In this document: positions 1 through 8,739 of the stretch, in pieces
Layout: the number at the start of each line of letters is the position of its first letter
Position numbering within the stretch: position 1 is the stretch's first letter
Source of the DNA: Burkholderia multivorans ATCC BAA-247
GTDB taxonomy: Bacteria > Pseudomonadota > Gammaproteobacteria > Burkholderiales > Burkholderiaceae
NCBI RefSeq assembly: GCF_000959525.1
Contig: NZ_CP009832.1
Location: 496,001-560,000, forward strand
DNA: 64,000 nucleotides
Direction of reading: 5' to 3'
Made by a program: the position numbers and the translations under genes
The notes under the pieces: generated by a model
The model's input: the letters and a program-made list of their open reading frames with translations, nothing else
The model's database searches: none
What the model was told of the DNA's origin: nothing

Positions 1-366
1 GCGCTGCGCACGATGAAAAGCGATTTCGAGACGGCGGCGCGCAACGTCGAGACGACGATTCACGACAACCTGCGCGAGCACGAGAAGGACCTCAACGAAT
101 CGTGGAATGCGGCGATCGGCGGTCTGAACGACGCGGTGCACGGCACGTCGGCTTCGTCGGAATCCGATCCGCAGCCGGCCGCCCCGACATGGCGCGGCAG
201 CGTCGCGGCGTCGGCGCCGAAGCGGCGCAACTGGCGCGTGAAGCAGAGCGCGACGCCGGTCTGGTACAAGCGCGCCACGACGCGCCGCACGCACGTGCAA
301 TCGGGCGCGGCGCGCGTCGCGCGGCACCAGCCGGCGAGCCTGCGCCGGCCGGCGCGCTTCTTCTGA
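1..366 (+). CDS. tatB: Sec-independent translocase TatB, C-terminal part (5' cut by window)
   Basis: The reading frame is open from base 1 to the TGA at 364-366, so only the C-terminal part is present. What is visible is an amphipathic, charged stretch (residues such as DFETAARNVETTIHDNLREH) followed by a basic, disordered tail rich in Arg, Ala and Pro, as in TatB C-termini. The N-terminal membrane helix lies outside the window. TatB works with TatC as the twin-arginine signal receptor in the inner membrane. tatC begins 42 bases downstream on the same strand, the usual tatABC order, and this neighbour is the main support for the name. Confidence 0.8.
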   Translation, partial: ALRTMKSDFETAARNVETTIHDNLREHEKDLNESWNAAIGGLNDAVHGTSASSESDPQPAAPTWRGSVAASAPKRRNWRVKQSATPVWYKRATTRRTHVQSGAARVARHQPASLRRPARFF

Positions 367-407
367 GCTGAGCGCATGCGCGCTCGTCAATCCTACCGAG
401 GGCCGGT

Positions 408-1190
408 GTGAGCGACCCCCAGCAGAATCCGGACGACGCTCCGGAAGAAACCTTCATTTCCCATCTCGTCGAGCTCCGCGATCGCATCATCCGCGCGGGG
501 CTGGCCGTCATCGTCGTGTTTCTCGGGCTCGTCTACTGGGCGCCCGACATCTTCCGGCTGCTCGCGCGGCCGCTGATGGAGAATCTGCCGAAGGGCGGCA
601 AGATGATCGTCACCGACGTGACGGGCTCGTTCTTCGTGCCGATGAAGGTCACGATGCTCGTCGCGCTCGTGATCGCGCTGCCGGTCGTGCTGTACCAGAT
701 CTGGGCATTCGTTGCGCCCGGGCTGTACCAGCACGAGAAGAAGCTCGTCGCGCCGCTCGTCGGCAGCAGCTACGTGCTGTTCCTCTGCGGGATGGCGTTC
801 GCGTACTTCCTCGTGTTCCCGACGATCTTCCGCGTGATGGCGCACTACAACGCCCCGCTCGGCGCGGAGATGTCGACCGATATCGACAACTACCTGAGTT
901 TCGTGCTCGGGATGTTCATCGCGTTCGGTGTCACGTTCGAAGTGCCGATCGTCGTCGTGCTGCTCGTGCGGATGGGCGTGCTGACGCTGCAGAAGTTGAA
1001 GGAAATCCGGCCGTACGTGATCGTCGGCGCGTTCGTCGTCGCGGCGGTCGTCACGCCGCCGGACGTATTCTCGCAATTGATGCTCGCGTTGCCGCTCGTC
1101 GTGCTGTACGAGGCCGGCATTCTCGCCGCGCGATTCTTCGTGCCGAAGCCGAGCGCCGAGGCCGAAGCGGAGAACGGCGCCGCGAGTTGA
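408..1190 (+). CDS. tatC: Sec-independent protein translocase TatC
   Basis: 260 residues starting at a GTG. TatC is the polytopic inner-membrane receptor for twin-arginine signal peptides. The conserved N-terminal motif FISHLVELRDRIIRA (about residues 16-30) with the invariant Glu of HLxELR is present. About six hydrophobic helices follow, with the usual periplasmic PLM segment after the first one and the F-x-P-x-x-F motif (VFPTIF) in the middle. The tail after the last helix is short and acidic. It lies just behind tatB and probably ends the operon, because a strong terminator follows. The nearby petA gene encodes a likely Tat substrate. Confidence 0.97.
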   Translation: MSDPQQNPDDAPEETFISHLVELRDRIIRAGLAVIVVFLGLVYWAPDIFRLLARPLMENLPKGGKMIVTDVTGSFFVPMKVTMLVALVIALPVVLYQIWAFVAPGLYQHEKKLVAPLVGSSYVLFLCGMAFAYFLVFPTIFRVMAHYNAPLGAEMSTDIDNYLSFVLGMFIAFGVTFEVPIVVVLLVRMGVLTLQKLKEIRPYVIVGAFVVAAVVTPPDVFSQLMLALPLVVLYEAGILAARFFVPKPSAEAEAENGAAS

Positions 1191-1252
1191 GCGGCGGGCC
1201 GGTCATGCCGCCGACGTGCGCCGCGCCGCTTGCACGTCGCGCTCGAAAGTAG

Positions 1253-1280
1253 AAAGGGCAGCCTGCCGGCTGCCCTTTTT
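1253..1280. terminator. Bidirectional intrinsic terminator between tatC and the serine protease gene
   Basis: A ten-base perfect stem AAAGGGCAGC/GCTGCCCTTT with a short loop is followed by a T run on the plus strand and preceded by an A-rich stretch that gives a T run on the minus strand. It sits between the convergent tatC and protease genes and can serve both. Confidence 0.85.
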
Positions 1281-1360
1281 CGTTGCGTGTCCGCCGTTTG
1301 CGATCGCGGCGGCTGCCGGCCCGCGCACCGCGGTGCGCCATGCCGGCCGCGCGGCGCGCG

Positions 1361-2569
1361 TTACTCGGTGTCGCTGTCCTGATCGTCGAGCGTCTGCTTC
1401 GGCGGCGGCGGACGCTTGCCGATCACGACGTTGACGTCGAATTGCTTGCCCTTGCGCACCACGTGCACCTTCGTCGACGTGCCGGGCTTGATCTGCGCGA
1501 CGACGTTCAGCAGCTTCGTCGTATCGGTGATGTCCTCGCCGTTGACCGTCACGAGGATGTCGCCCGGCTTGATGCCGGCCTTGTCGGCCGGGCCGCCCTG
1601 CAGCACGCCCGCGACGATCGCGCCCGATTTCTGCTGGAGCCCGAACGACTCGGCGATTTCCGGCGTCACGTCCTGCGGTTCGACGCCGATCCAGCCGCGC
1701 GTGACCGAGCCGGTCGTGATGATGCTCTCGAGCACCGTGCGCGCGGTCGACACCGGAATCGCGAAGCCGATGCCGAGCGAGCCGCCCGAGCGCGAGTAGA
1801 TCGCCGTGTTGATTCCGAGCAGGTTGCCGTTCACGTCGACGAGTGCGCCGCCCGAGTTGCCGGGGTTGATCGGCGCGTCGGTCTGGATGAAGTTCTCGAA
1901 CGTGTTGATCCCGAGGTGGTTGCGGCCGAGCGCGCTGATGATGCCCATCGTGACCGTCTGGCCGACGCCGAACGGGTTGCCGATCGCGAGCACGACGTCG
2001 CCGACGCGTGCTTGGTCGGAGCGGCCGAGCGTGATCGTCGGCAGGTTCGTCATGTTGATCTTCAGCACCGCGAGATCGGTTTCGGGATCGCTGCCGATCA
2101 CCTTCGCGGTCGCGGTACGGCCGTCGGCGAGCGCGACTTCGATCTGGTCGGCGCCGTCGACGACGTGCTGGTTCGTTAGAATGTAACCTTCCGGGCTCAC
2201 GATGACGCCCGAGCCGAGATTGGCCGCCGGTTCGTCCTGCTGCTTGCGCGCGTTGCGGTCGCCGAAGAAATAGCGAAACAGCGGATCTTTCGCGCGCGGA
2301 TCGGGCGGCAGCGAGCCGTCTTTGCTCGAGAATACGTTGACGACTGCCGGCATCGCCTTTTGCGCGGCATCGGCGTACGACGTGGTCGCCGCTGCACCGC
2401 CGATGCTGCCCGGCGCGACTTCGCGCAGCGCGACGATCGGCGTGGCGAGCTGCTTGCCGAGCTGTCCCTGACGTTGCAGCCATTGCGGCTTGAGCGTCAC
2501 GACGATGAACATCAGCGCGAGCAGCACCGTGACCGCTTGCGCGAAGAACAGCCAGAAGCGTCTAAGCAT
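1361..2569 (-). CDS. Trypsin-like periplasmic serine protease with one PDZ domain (DegQ/DegS/HtrA family)
   Basis: 402 residues. An N-terminal hydrophobic segment (about 10-27) anchors it or directs export. The protease domain shows the full triad: His135 in [11 protein letters not shown], Asp165 in [10 protein letters not shown] and Ser239 in NPGNSGG. A single PDZ domain follows (about 270-385, starting [11 protein letters not shown]). One PDZ plus an uncleaved-looking N-terminal helix resembles DegS more than the two-PDZ DegP/DegQ, though the long linker is typical of beta-proteobacterial homologues. It is expected to act in periplasmic protein quality control or regulated proteolysis. It is divergent from the Nif3-like gene with only 21 bases between the start codons, so its promoter must lie partly within that gene. 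Confidence 0.93.
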   Translation of the reverse strand: MLRRFWLFFAQAVTVLLALMFIVVTLKPQWLQRQGQLGKQLATPIVALREVAPGSIGGAAATTSYADAAQKAMPAVVNVFSSKDGSLPPDPRAKDPLFRYFFGDRNARKQQDEPAANLGSGVIVSPEGYILTNQHVVDGADQIEVALADGRTATAKVIGSDPETDLAVLKINMTNLPTITLGRSDQARVGDVVLAIGNPFGVGQTVTMGIISALGRNHLGINTFENFIQTDAPINPGNSGGALVDVNGNLLGINTAIYSRSGGSLGIGFAIPVSTARTVLESIITTGSVTRGWIGVEPQDVTPEIAESFGLQQKSGAIVAGVLQGGPADKAGIKPGDILVTVNGEDITDTTKLLNVVAQIKPGTSTKVHVVRKGKQFDVNVVIGKRPPPPKQTLDDQDSDTE

Positions 2570-2590
2570 CTGAATGGATTAGAGGTTTAT

Positions 2591-3337
2591 ATGGATCGGA
2601 TCGAACTTGAATTGTACTTGAACAATACCCTCGAAACCGCGCGCTTCAAGGACTATTGCCCGAACGGGCTGCAGGTCGAGGGGCGCCGCAAGATCGAGAA
2701 GATCGCGACCGGCGTGACGGCTTCGGTCGCGTTTCTCGAGGCGGCGCTCGAGTGGGGCGCCGATGCGGTCCTCGTCCATCACGGCTATTTCTGGCGCAAC
2801 GAGGCGCCGCAGATCACCGGCCGCAAGTACCAGCGCCTGAAGCTGCTGCTGGCGAACGACCTGAACCTGTTCGCGTTCCATCTGCCGCTCGACGCGCATC
2901 CGGAGTTCGGCAACAACGCGCAGCTCGGTGCGAAGCTCGGCCTGATCGGCGAGTCGCATTTCGGCGACGGCGATCTCGGCTGGATGGCCACGCTGCCGAT
3001 GCCCGTCACGCTCGAGCACTTCGTCGCGAAGGTCGAGAACACGCTCGGCCGCGCACCGCTCGTGCTCGGCGATCGCGACATGCAGCTGCGCCGCATCGCG
3101 TGGTGCACCGGCGCGGCGCAGAGCTATTTCGACGCGGCGATCGAGGCCGGCGCCGACGTGTACCTGACCGGCGAGGTATCCGAATTCGTCACGCATACGG
3201 TCGCGGAGAGCGGCGTCGCCTACGTTGCCGCAGGGCACCATGCGACGGAACGCTACGGAATCCAGGCACTTGGTGCGCATTTGTCGGAGCAATTCGACCT
3301 CGAACACCTGTTCATCGATATTCACAATCCGGTCTGA
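2591..3337 (+). CDS. Nif3/YbgI-family dinuclear metal-binding protein (GTP cyclohydrolase 1 type 2 homolog)
   Basis: 248 residues from an ATG preceded by AGAGG. The family forms toroidal hexamers with a two-metal site; the cellular role is still poorly defined. Metal-ligand motifs are visible: VLVHHGYFW near residue 65 and GHHATERYG near residue 217. The opening [14 protein letters not shown] and the NGLQVEG motif are typical of YbgI proteins. The frame stays open upstream into the protease gene, but the start chosen here has the ribosome site and the family's normal length. It is not clearly linked to the downstream pet operon. Confidence 0.93.
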   Translation: MDRIELELYLNNTLETARFKDYCPNGLQVEGRRKIEKIATGVTASVAFLEAALEWGADAVLVHHGYFWRNEAPQITGRKYQRLKLLLANDLNLFAFHLPLDAHPEFGNNAQLGAKLGLIGESHFGDGDLGWMATLPMPVTLEHFVAKVENTLGRAPLVLGDRDMQLRRIAWCTGAAQSYFDAAIEAGADVYLTGEVSEFVTHTVAESGVAYVAAGHHATERYGIQALGAHLSEQFDLEHLFIDIHNPV

Positions 3338-3555
3338 CGGCCGGAATTGCGGCGGCGCATCGAAAAGCGTCTATGAAGCGCTCGCTTAAAACGCCTGTGA
3401 GTTAACTGCTCCTATAGTGGGGGAAAACCCTTGACTATCAATCACTTCGAGGGGATTTTTGCCGTCGGGCCTTGTAAATGGCGACTCCATTCGCGCAAAC
3501 TAGCGGCGGAATGGAAAGTCGTGACGGTAAATCCAACTCAGAAGTGGGGCGTGTG

Positions 3556-4176
3556 ATGCGAGACAAGGAAGAGAAACGCGTCGACAGCGGCCGCCGTACC
3601 TGGCTGATTGCGACATCCGTAGCAGGTGGCGTAGGAGGCGTTGCCACCGTCATACCTTTCGCGGCGTCGCTGGCGCCGTCCGCGAAAGCCAAAGCGGCCG
3701 GGGCGCCGGTCGAGGTCGATATCAGCGGCCTGAAGCCCGGCGAAATGATCACCGTGCCGTGGCGCGGCAAGCCCGTGTGGGTCCTCAATCGTACCGACGC
3801 GATGCTGGCCGACGTGGTCAAGGCCGACAAGGAAGTCGCCGACCCCAACACGAAATCCCCGTATTCGATGCCGTTGCCCGCGTACTGCGCGAACGAATAT
3901 CGCTCGCGGGCCGATCGCAAGAACATTCTCGTCGTGATGGCCGTGTGCACGCACCTCGGCTGCACGCCGAGCCAGCGCTTCACGCCGGGTCCGCAGCCGA
4001 ACCTGCCGGACGACTGGCCGGGCGGTTTCCTCTGCCCGTGCCACGGTTCGACGTACGACCTTGCCGGCCGCGTGTTCAAGAACAAGCCGGCGCCTCAGAA
4101 TCTCGACATCCCGCCCTATATGTTCACGTCGGCGACGACCCTCGTGATCGGCAAGGACGAGAAAGGAGAAGCGTGA
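3556..4176 (+). CDS. petA: Ubiquinol-cytochrome c reductase iron-sulfur (Rieske) subunit
   Basis: 206 residues from the ATG at 3556; an in-frame ATG at 3478 would add 26 residues that do not look like the family. The Rieske 2Fe-2S ligands are Cys131 and His133 in CTHLGC and Cys160 and His163 in CPCHGS. The N-terminus has a twin-arginine signal-anchor (GRRTWLIATSVAGGVGG, Arg13-Arg14), so folding with cofactor before Tat export is expected. The tatBC genes lie about 2.4 kb upstream. PetA passes electrons from ubiquinol to cytochrome c1 in the bc1 complex. Its stop overlaps the petB start (TGATG), indicating translational coupling. The 218 bases upstream hold TTGACT near 3432 and TATAGT near 3413, but I could not place a convincing promoter. 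Confidence 0.96.
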   Translation: MRDKEEKRVDSGRRTWLIATSVAGGVGGVATVIPFAASLAPSAKAKAAGAPVEVDISGLKPGEMITVPWRGKPVWVLNRTDAMLADVVKADKEVADPNTKSPYSMPLPAYCANEYRSRADRKNILVVMAVCTHLGCTPSQRFTPGPQPNLPDDWPGGFLCPCHGSTYDLAGRVFKNKPAPQNLDIPPYMFTSATTLVIGKDEKGEA

Positions 4177-5555
4177 TGGCCGACAACAAGGAAGTCTCCA
4201 CGACAGGTCTCACCGGCTGGATCGACCAGCGCTTCCCGCTGACGACCACCTGGAAGAAGCACGTTTCCGAGTACTACGCGCCGAAGAACTTCAACTTCTG
4301 GTACTTCTTCGGCTCGCTCGCGCTGCTGGTGCTCGTCAACCAGATCGTCACCGGCATCTTCCTGACGATGAACTACAAGCCCGACTCGATGCTCGCGTTC
4401 GCATCGGTCGAGTACATCATGCGCGAGGTGCCGTGGGGCTGGCTGATCCGCTATATGCACTCGACGGGCGCGTCGATGTTCTTCGTCGTCGTGTATCTGC
4501 ACATGTTCCGCGGGCTGATGTACGGCTCGTACCGCAAGCCGCGCGAGCTCGTCTGGATCTTCGGCTGCGCGATCTTTCTCTGCCTGATGGCCGAGGCATT
4601 CTTCGGCTACCTGCTGCCGTGGGGCCAGATGTCGTTCTGGGGCGCGCAGGTGATCGTGAACCTGTTCTCGGCGATCCCGTTCGTCGGCCCCGACCTGTCG
4701 CTGTGGATTCGCGGCGACTACGTCGTGTCGGACGTCACGCTGAACCGCTTCTTCGCGTTCCACGTGATCGCGATTCCGCTCGTGCTGGTCGGGCTCGTCG
4801 TCGCGCACCTCGTCGCGCTGCACGAGGTCGGATCGAACAACCCCGACGGCATCGAGATCAAGGCGAAGAAGGACGCGAACGGCATTCCGCTCGACGGCAT
4901 CCCATTCCATCCGTACTACTCGGTGCACGACTTCTTCGGCGTCTGCGTGTTCCTGATGGTGTTCGCGCTGATCGTGTTCTTCGCGCCGGAAATGGGCGGC
5001 TACTTCCTCGAGTCGAACAACTTCGTGCCGGCGAACCCGCTGCAGACGCCGCCCGAAATCGCGCCGGTCTGGTATTTCACCGCGTTCTACGCGATGCTGC
5101 GCGCGACCACCGACCCGTTCAAGATCGTGCTAATGATCGTGATCGCGCTGCTCGGCGTGCTTGCGCTGATCCGCGCGCGCGGCAAGTGGAAGATCGGTCT
5201 GCCCGTGCTGGCCGCCGCGATCGTCGTGTTCATGTATCTGACGGAGTCGAAGTTCTGGGGCGTCGTCGTGATGGGTTCGGCGGTGATCACGCTGTTCTTC
5301 CTGCCGTGGCTCGACCGCAGTCCGGTGAAGTCGATCCGCTACCGGCCGCTGTTCCACAAGGTGTTCCTCGGGATATTCGTCGCCGCCTTCTTGACCCTCG
5401 CGTTCCTCGGCACACGGCCGCCGTCGCCGGCCGCGACGCTGATTGCGCAGGGCTGCGCGCTGATCTATTTCGCGTTCTTCCTCGGCATGCCGGTCTGGAC
5501 GCCGCTTGGCACGTTCAAGCAGCCGCCGGAACGGGTGCGCTTCAAGCCCCATTAA
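4176..5555 (+). CDS. petB: Cytochrome b subunit of the bc1 complex (fused b6/subunit IV form)
   Basis: 459 residues. This is the full-length cytochrome b with eight or more membrane helices carrying the two b hemes and the Qo and Qi quinone sites. Visible landmarks are the N-terminal DQRFPLTTTWKKH, the WGQMSFWGAQV segment after helix C, histidines in helices B and D (RYMHSTGAS, FFAFHVIAIP, VVAHLVALHE), and the Qo-loop motif. The Qo motif reads PVWY rather than the mitochondrial PEWY, a known beta/gamma-proteobacterial variant. It overlaps petA by one base and is followed 21 bases later by petC, giving a petABC operon. Confidence 0.97.
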   Translation: MADNKEVSTTGLTGWIDQRFPLTTTWKKHVSEYYAPKNFNFWYFFGSLALLVLVNQIVTGIFLTMNYKPDSMLAFASVEYIMREVPWGWLIRYMHSTGASMFFVVVYLHMFRGLMYGSYRKPRELVWIFGCAIFLCLMAEAFFGYLLPWGQMSFWGAQVIVNLFSAIPFVGPDLSLWIRGDYVVSDVTLNRFFAFHVIAIPLVLVGLVVAHLVALHEVGSNNPDGIEIKAKKDANGIPLDGIPFHPYYSVHDFFGVCVFLMVFALIVFFAPEMGGYFLESNNFVPANPLQTPPEIAPVWYFTAFYAMLRATTDPFKIVLMIVIALLGVLALIRARGKWKIGLPVLAAAIVVFMYLTESKFWGVVVMGSAVITLFFLPWLDRSPVKSIRYRPLFHKVFLGIFVAAFLTLAFLGTRPPSPAATLIAQGCALIYFAFFLGMPVWTPLGTFKQPPERVRFKPH

Positions 5556-5576
5556 CGTGAGCGAGGAGAGAACGAC

Positions 5577-6335
5577 ATGAAGAAACTGCTTTCGACGCTC
5601 GCGCTGATCGGCGCGACCGCGTGTGCGCTGCTGGGCGCGCCCGCCGCGTCGGCGGAGGGCAATTTTCCGCTCGACCGGGCGCCCGATAACACGGAAAATC
5701 TCGTTTCGCTTCAGCACGGCGCGCAATTGTTTGTAAACTATTGCCTGAACTGCCATAGCGCGAACCTGATGCGCTACAACCGTCTGACGGATCTGGGCAT
5801 ATCCCAGAAGGAGATCGAAAAGAATCTCCTGTTCACGACCGACAAGGTCGGCAACACGATGACCGTCGCGATGCGGCCCGAAGACGCGAAGAACTGGCTC
5901 GGCACCACGCCGCCCGACCTGTCGGTCGAGGAGCGCGCGCGCGGCCGCGACTGGCTGTATACGTATCTGCGGAGTTTCTACCGCGACGATACGCGGCCGA
6001 CCGGCTGGAACAACGCGGTGTTCGAGAACGTCGGCATGCCCCATGTGCTCTGGCAGTTGCAGGGGCAGCGCGCCGCGAAATTCGAGGAAAAGACGGACGA
6101 GGAGACGGGCGAGAAGGTGCGTACGCTCGTCGGCTTTCAGCAGGTCACGCCGGGCACGCTGTCGCCGCCCGATTATGATGCTGCCGTTGCCGACCTGGTG
6201 GCGTACATGACGTGGATGGCCGAGCCGGCTCAGCAGACCCGCAAGCGCCTCGGCGTATGGGTGCTGATCTTTCTCGGTGTCCTGACTTTCCTGGCCTGGC
6301 GGCTCAATGCCGCGTACTGGAAAGATATCAAGTAA
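5577..6335 (+). CDS. petC: Cytochrome c1
   Basis: 252 residues. A Sec signal peptide (about 1-23, ending ASA-EG) leads to a periplasmic heme domain with the covalent heme motif CLNCH (Cys56, Cys59, His60) and an RYNRL segment after it. A C-terminal membrane anchor (about 225-243, GVWVLIFLGVLTFLAW) follows, then a short cytoplasmic tail. It receives electrons from the Rieske protein and passes them to soluble cytochrome c. A GAGGAGAG ribosome site precedes the start. The gene closes the petABC operon, and an intrinsic terminator follows directly. Confidence 0.96.
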   Translation: MKKLLSTLALIGATACALLGAPAASAEGNFPLDRAPDNTENLVSLQHGAQLFVNYCLNCHSANLMRYNRLTDLGISQKEIEKNLLFTTDKVGNTMTVAMRPEDAKNWLGTTPPDLSVEERARGRDWLYTYLRSFYRDDTRPTGWNNAVFENVGMPHVLWQLQGQRAAKFEEKTDEETGEKVRTLVGFQQVTPGTLSPPDYDAAVADLVAYMTWMAEPAQQTRKRLGVWVLIFLGVLTFLAWRLNAAYWKDIK

Positions 6336-6353
6336 TCACGCCTGACCGGCGTG

Positions 6354-6415
6354 GGGCCGGCGCAACGCGAAACTCGCGCAACGGGTTTCGCCGCGCGCCG
6401 GCCCTCGGCTTTTTT
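6354..6415 (+). terminator. Branched terminator after petC
   Basis: An outer perfect stem GGGCCGGCGC (6354-6363) / GCGCCGGCCC (6395-6404) encloses an inner hairpin GCGAAAC/GTTTCGC. A T run at 6410-6415 follows, just before the sspA ribosome site. It would separate petABC from sspAB or attenuate read-through. Confidence 0.75.
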
Positions 6416-6429
6416 GAGGAAACGCAAAT

Positions 6430-7041
6430 ATGATGGTTCTGTATTCCGGCACAACTTGCCCGTTCTCCCAGCGTTGCCGGCTGGTGCTGTTCGAGAAGGG
6501 CATGGACTTCGAGATTCGCGACGTCGACCTGTTCAACAAGCCGGAAGACATTTCGGTGATGAACCCGTACGGCCAGGTGCCGATTCTCGTCGAGCGCGAC
6601 CTGATCCTGTACGAATCGAACATCATCAACGAGTACATCGACGAGCGCTTCCCGCATCCGCAACTGATGCCGGCCGACCCGGTGCAGCGCGCGCGTGCGC
6701 GTCTGTTCCTGCTTAACTTCGAGAAGGAACTGTTCGTCCACGTCAGCACGCTCGAGAACGAGAAGGGCAAGGCGGCGGAGAAGAACCACGAGAAGGCGCG
6801 CCTCGCGATCCGCGATCGCCTGACGCAGCTCGCGCCGATCTTCGTGAAGAACAAGTACATGCTCGGCGAGGAATTCTCGATGCTCGACGTCGCGATCGCG
6901 CCGCTGCTGTGGCGTCTGGATCACTACGGGATCGAGCTGTCGAAGAATGCTGCGCCGCTGATGAAGTATGCCGAGCGGATCTTCAGCCGTCCGGCGTACA
7001 TCGAAGCACTGACGCCGTCCGAAAAGGTCATGCGTCGCTGA
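6430..7041 (+). CDS. sspA: Stringent starvation protein A (glutathione S-transferase fold)
   Basis: 203 residues with the GST layout. The N-terminal thioredoxin-like domain (1-80) contains YSGTTCPFSQRCRLVLFEKG and the cis-proline motif QVPILVERD, then ESNIINEYIDERFPHP. The helical C-terminal domain contains FSMLDVAIAPLLWRL. SspA binds RNA polymerase and alters transcription under stress; it has no GST activity in E. coli. The Pro-His segment of the surface pocket known from E. coli SspA is recognisable (RFPHP). It stands directly upstream of sspB, the conserved partner arrangement. Confidence 0.93.
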   Translation: MMVLYSGTTCPFSQRCRLVLFEKGMDFEIRDVDLFNKPEDISVMNPYGQVPILVERDLILYESNIINEYIDERFPHPQLMPADPVQRARARLFLLNFEKELFVHVSTLENEKGKAAEKNHEKARLAIRDRLTQLAPIFVKNKYMLGEEFSMLDVAIAPLLWRLDHYGIELSKNAAPLMKYAERIFSRPAYIEALTPSEKVMRR

Positions 7042-7113
7042 TGATGCAATGAAGGCATGACGGGGCGGGCAGTGCGGGATGCCGCCTTGCCCGCCCCGGG
7101 TTCGAGGATTGTG

Positions 7114-7635
7114 ATGCAAGAGATTTCAACGAAGCCTTATCTGCTGCGCGCGCTGTACGAGTGGTGCACCGATAACGGTTACACGCCGCATATCGCGGTG
7201 AGAGTCGACAATTCGACACGCGTGCCGCGTCAGTTCGTGCGTGACGGCGAGATCGTGCTCAATATCAGTTTCGAGGCGACGAGCCAGCTGCAGATGGGCA
7301 ACGAGTGGGTCGAGTTCACTGCGCGGTTCTCCGGAAAGGCGCACAAGATCGAGATTCCCGTGGCGAACGTGCTCGCGATCTATGCGCGCGAGAACGGGCA
7401 GGGGATGGCGTTTCAGGTCGATGCGGTGGCCGGTGAGGGCGAGGACTCCGGTGCGTTCGACGACGATGCCGAGCACGCGGACGATGCGCAGCGCGGCGAG
7501 TCGTCGGCCGGGCTGACGCCGGTCGGCGATGCAGGTGCCAACGAGGAGCCGTCGGAGGGCGCGGACGAGCCGCCGAAGAGCGACGGCGACGGGTCGAAAG
7601 GCAGCAGCAGGCCTCGCCTCAAGATCGTGAAATGA
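7114..7635 (+). CDS. sspB: ClpXP protease specificity-enhancing factor SspB
   Basis: 173 residues from the ATG at 7114, preceded by GAGG; an in-frame upstream ATG at 7057 would add an unlikely 19-residue leader. SspB delivers ssrA-tagged proteins to ClpXP. The N-terminal substrate-binding domain (1-110) starts STKPYLLRALYEWC and contains VPRQFVRDGEIVLNIS. A long acidic, disordered linker (about 110-160) leads to the C-terminal ClpX-binding peptide ending RLKIVK, which matches the family's LRxVK tail. It is downstream of sspA with a 72-base gap. Confidence 0.94.
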   Translation: MQEISTKPYLLRALYEWCTDNGYTPHIAVRVDNSTRVPRQFVRDGEIVLNISFEATSQLQMGNEWVEFTARFSGKAHKIEIPVANVLAIYARENGQGMAFQVDAVAGEGEDSGAFDDDAEHADDAQRGESSAGLTPVGDAGANEEPSEGADEPPKSDGDGSKGSSRPRLKIVK

Positions 7636-7654
7636 GGTAGAATCTCGCGCTTAC

Positions 7655-7730
<76 letters not shown>

Positions 7731-7738
7731 GTAAAATC

Positions 7739-7769
7739 AAGGGGTTACGCGATGTTTGCGTAACCCCTT
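7739..7769 (+). terminator. Terminator after tRNA-Thr
   Basis: A perfect 12-base stem AAGGGGTTACGC/GCGTAACCCCTT with a 7-base loop (GATGTTT) lies eight bases after the tRNA. The T run is short, so termination is likely but not certain. Confidence 0.7.
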
Positions 7770-8423
7770 CGCATTTCCGATAAGCCGCTCGCGTTTCCAA
7801 ACGATGAGACCGTGCTCGCAGACGGCTCGTCCAAGTTGACGGGCGCGCACGAATCGCCATCGCGCGGAGGTCAAGCTGTCGGCCGGGCCGACGCGTGCCA
7901 CAACGGCAAATCCGATAAAACCGACCCTGCCGTTTTCCCGTATCCCCGGGCTTGAGGTTTTCGGCTCCGTTGCCGCGATCCCCGTCGTGTTCCGGCACTA
8001 CGGCGCCAACCCGATGCATATCATCGGCCGCAATCAGATGGACGGCGAAACCGGCCGCGCACATACCGCCTCGTTGCTCCCCCGTTTTCATGTCACGGTC
8101 GCGTCACGATGCGGCCATAAGGTTGCTCCTTCCTGGCGCGGCCTCGCGTGCAATTCGGGTGCCAATGTATTGTTTCCCGGGCTTTTTTGCCAGACAGAAA
8201 GGCTCCCGCGACATCCGTACATGCGTACCTGAATCCGCGGCGATACGTTCGCGCGTCAGGACGTGCGCAACCCTCGAGCGACGACGTGCCCGCGTCGCCT
8301 AAGGGCGTCCGGGATCTCGCTCCCTGCAACGCGTACCGTTTCGTGCATGGCACCGTTCATTCAAAGACACGATCGACGCCGATTCATCCTGAATGAATCG
8401 CGAACGATCAGGAGACAACCGTC
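7770..8423. other. Gene-poor stretch after tRNA-Thr
   Basis: About 650 bases with no open frame that resembles a protein on either strand. The frames present are short and of arbitrary composition, and the minus-strand one ends as the reverse complement of the tRNA. The only signal is a probable ribosome site (AGGAGAC) just before 8424. No integrase remnant or repeat of the tRNA end was seen. Confidence 0.5.
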
Positions 8424-8627
8424 ATGTTGAGTCCGCATGAATTTTCGATGCTGCTTCGCGTCGCCCGCGCGCCGGACAGCGTCGATCGATCCAACCCGGC
8501 TTTCACCGTTCTCGTCGAAAAGCGTCTGGTTGACGATACGCAAGCGCGCATGAGCGCGGTAGCGGCGCGCCCCGCATTGACGCCGATCGGCCAGATGCTG
8601 CTCGCGCGCTTCGACGAGGCGGCTTGA
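8424..8627 (+). CDS. Small hypothetical protein
   Basis: 67 residues, not recognised as a named family. An AGGAGAC ribosome site sits 9 bases before the ATG, which supports real translation. The sequence starts MLSPHEFSMLLRVARAP and ends ALTPIGQMLLARFDEAA. This looks like a short helix-rich, possibly winged-helix-like fold, with no signal peptide or membrane segment. It stands alone between the tRNA region and a convergent transporter gene. A small regulatory or adaptor protein is possible, but there is no evidence for a function. Confidence 0.6.
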   Translation: MLSPHEFSMLLRVARAPDSVDRSNPAFTVLVEKRLVDDTQARMSAVAARPALTPIGQMLLARFDEAA

Positions 8628-8683
8628 CGGAGACGAAACGGAGGAGACCGGAACAGAAGAGCCCGGTACAGAACCGCAGAAAC

Positions 8684-8718
8684 GCGTCACGCCGCCGCAC
8701 CGGCGAACGGCGTGACGC
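8684..8718 (-). terminator. Hairpin after the substrate-binding protein gene
   Basis: A perfect 11-base stem GCGTCACGCCG/CGGCGTGACGC with a 13-base loop begins 21 bases past the stop of the minus-strand gene. The following T run is weak (GTTTC), so it is a probable terminator. Confidence 0.6.
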
Positions 8719-8739
8719 AACGAAACCGCGGCGAACCGC

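Noticed and set aside
1203-2483. Long Arg-rich frames on both strands over the serine protease gene
   Set aside because: They are shadows in other frames of high-GC coding sequence, with extreme Arg/Ala content and no motifs; the same applies to long frames opposite petB, tssH, tssM, rhs and the vgrG genes.
3410-3555. petA promoter (TATAGT near 3413 or TTGACT near 3432)
   Set aside because: Neither hexamer has a convincing partner at the right spacing, so no promoter feature was listed.
5050-5075. PVWY instead of PEWY in cytochrome b as a defective Qo site
   Set aside because: PVWY is an established variant in beta- and gamma-proteobacterial cytochrome b, not a sign of lost function.
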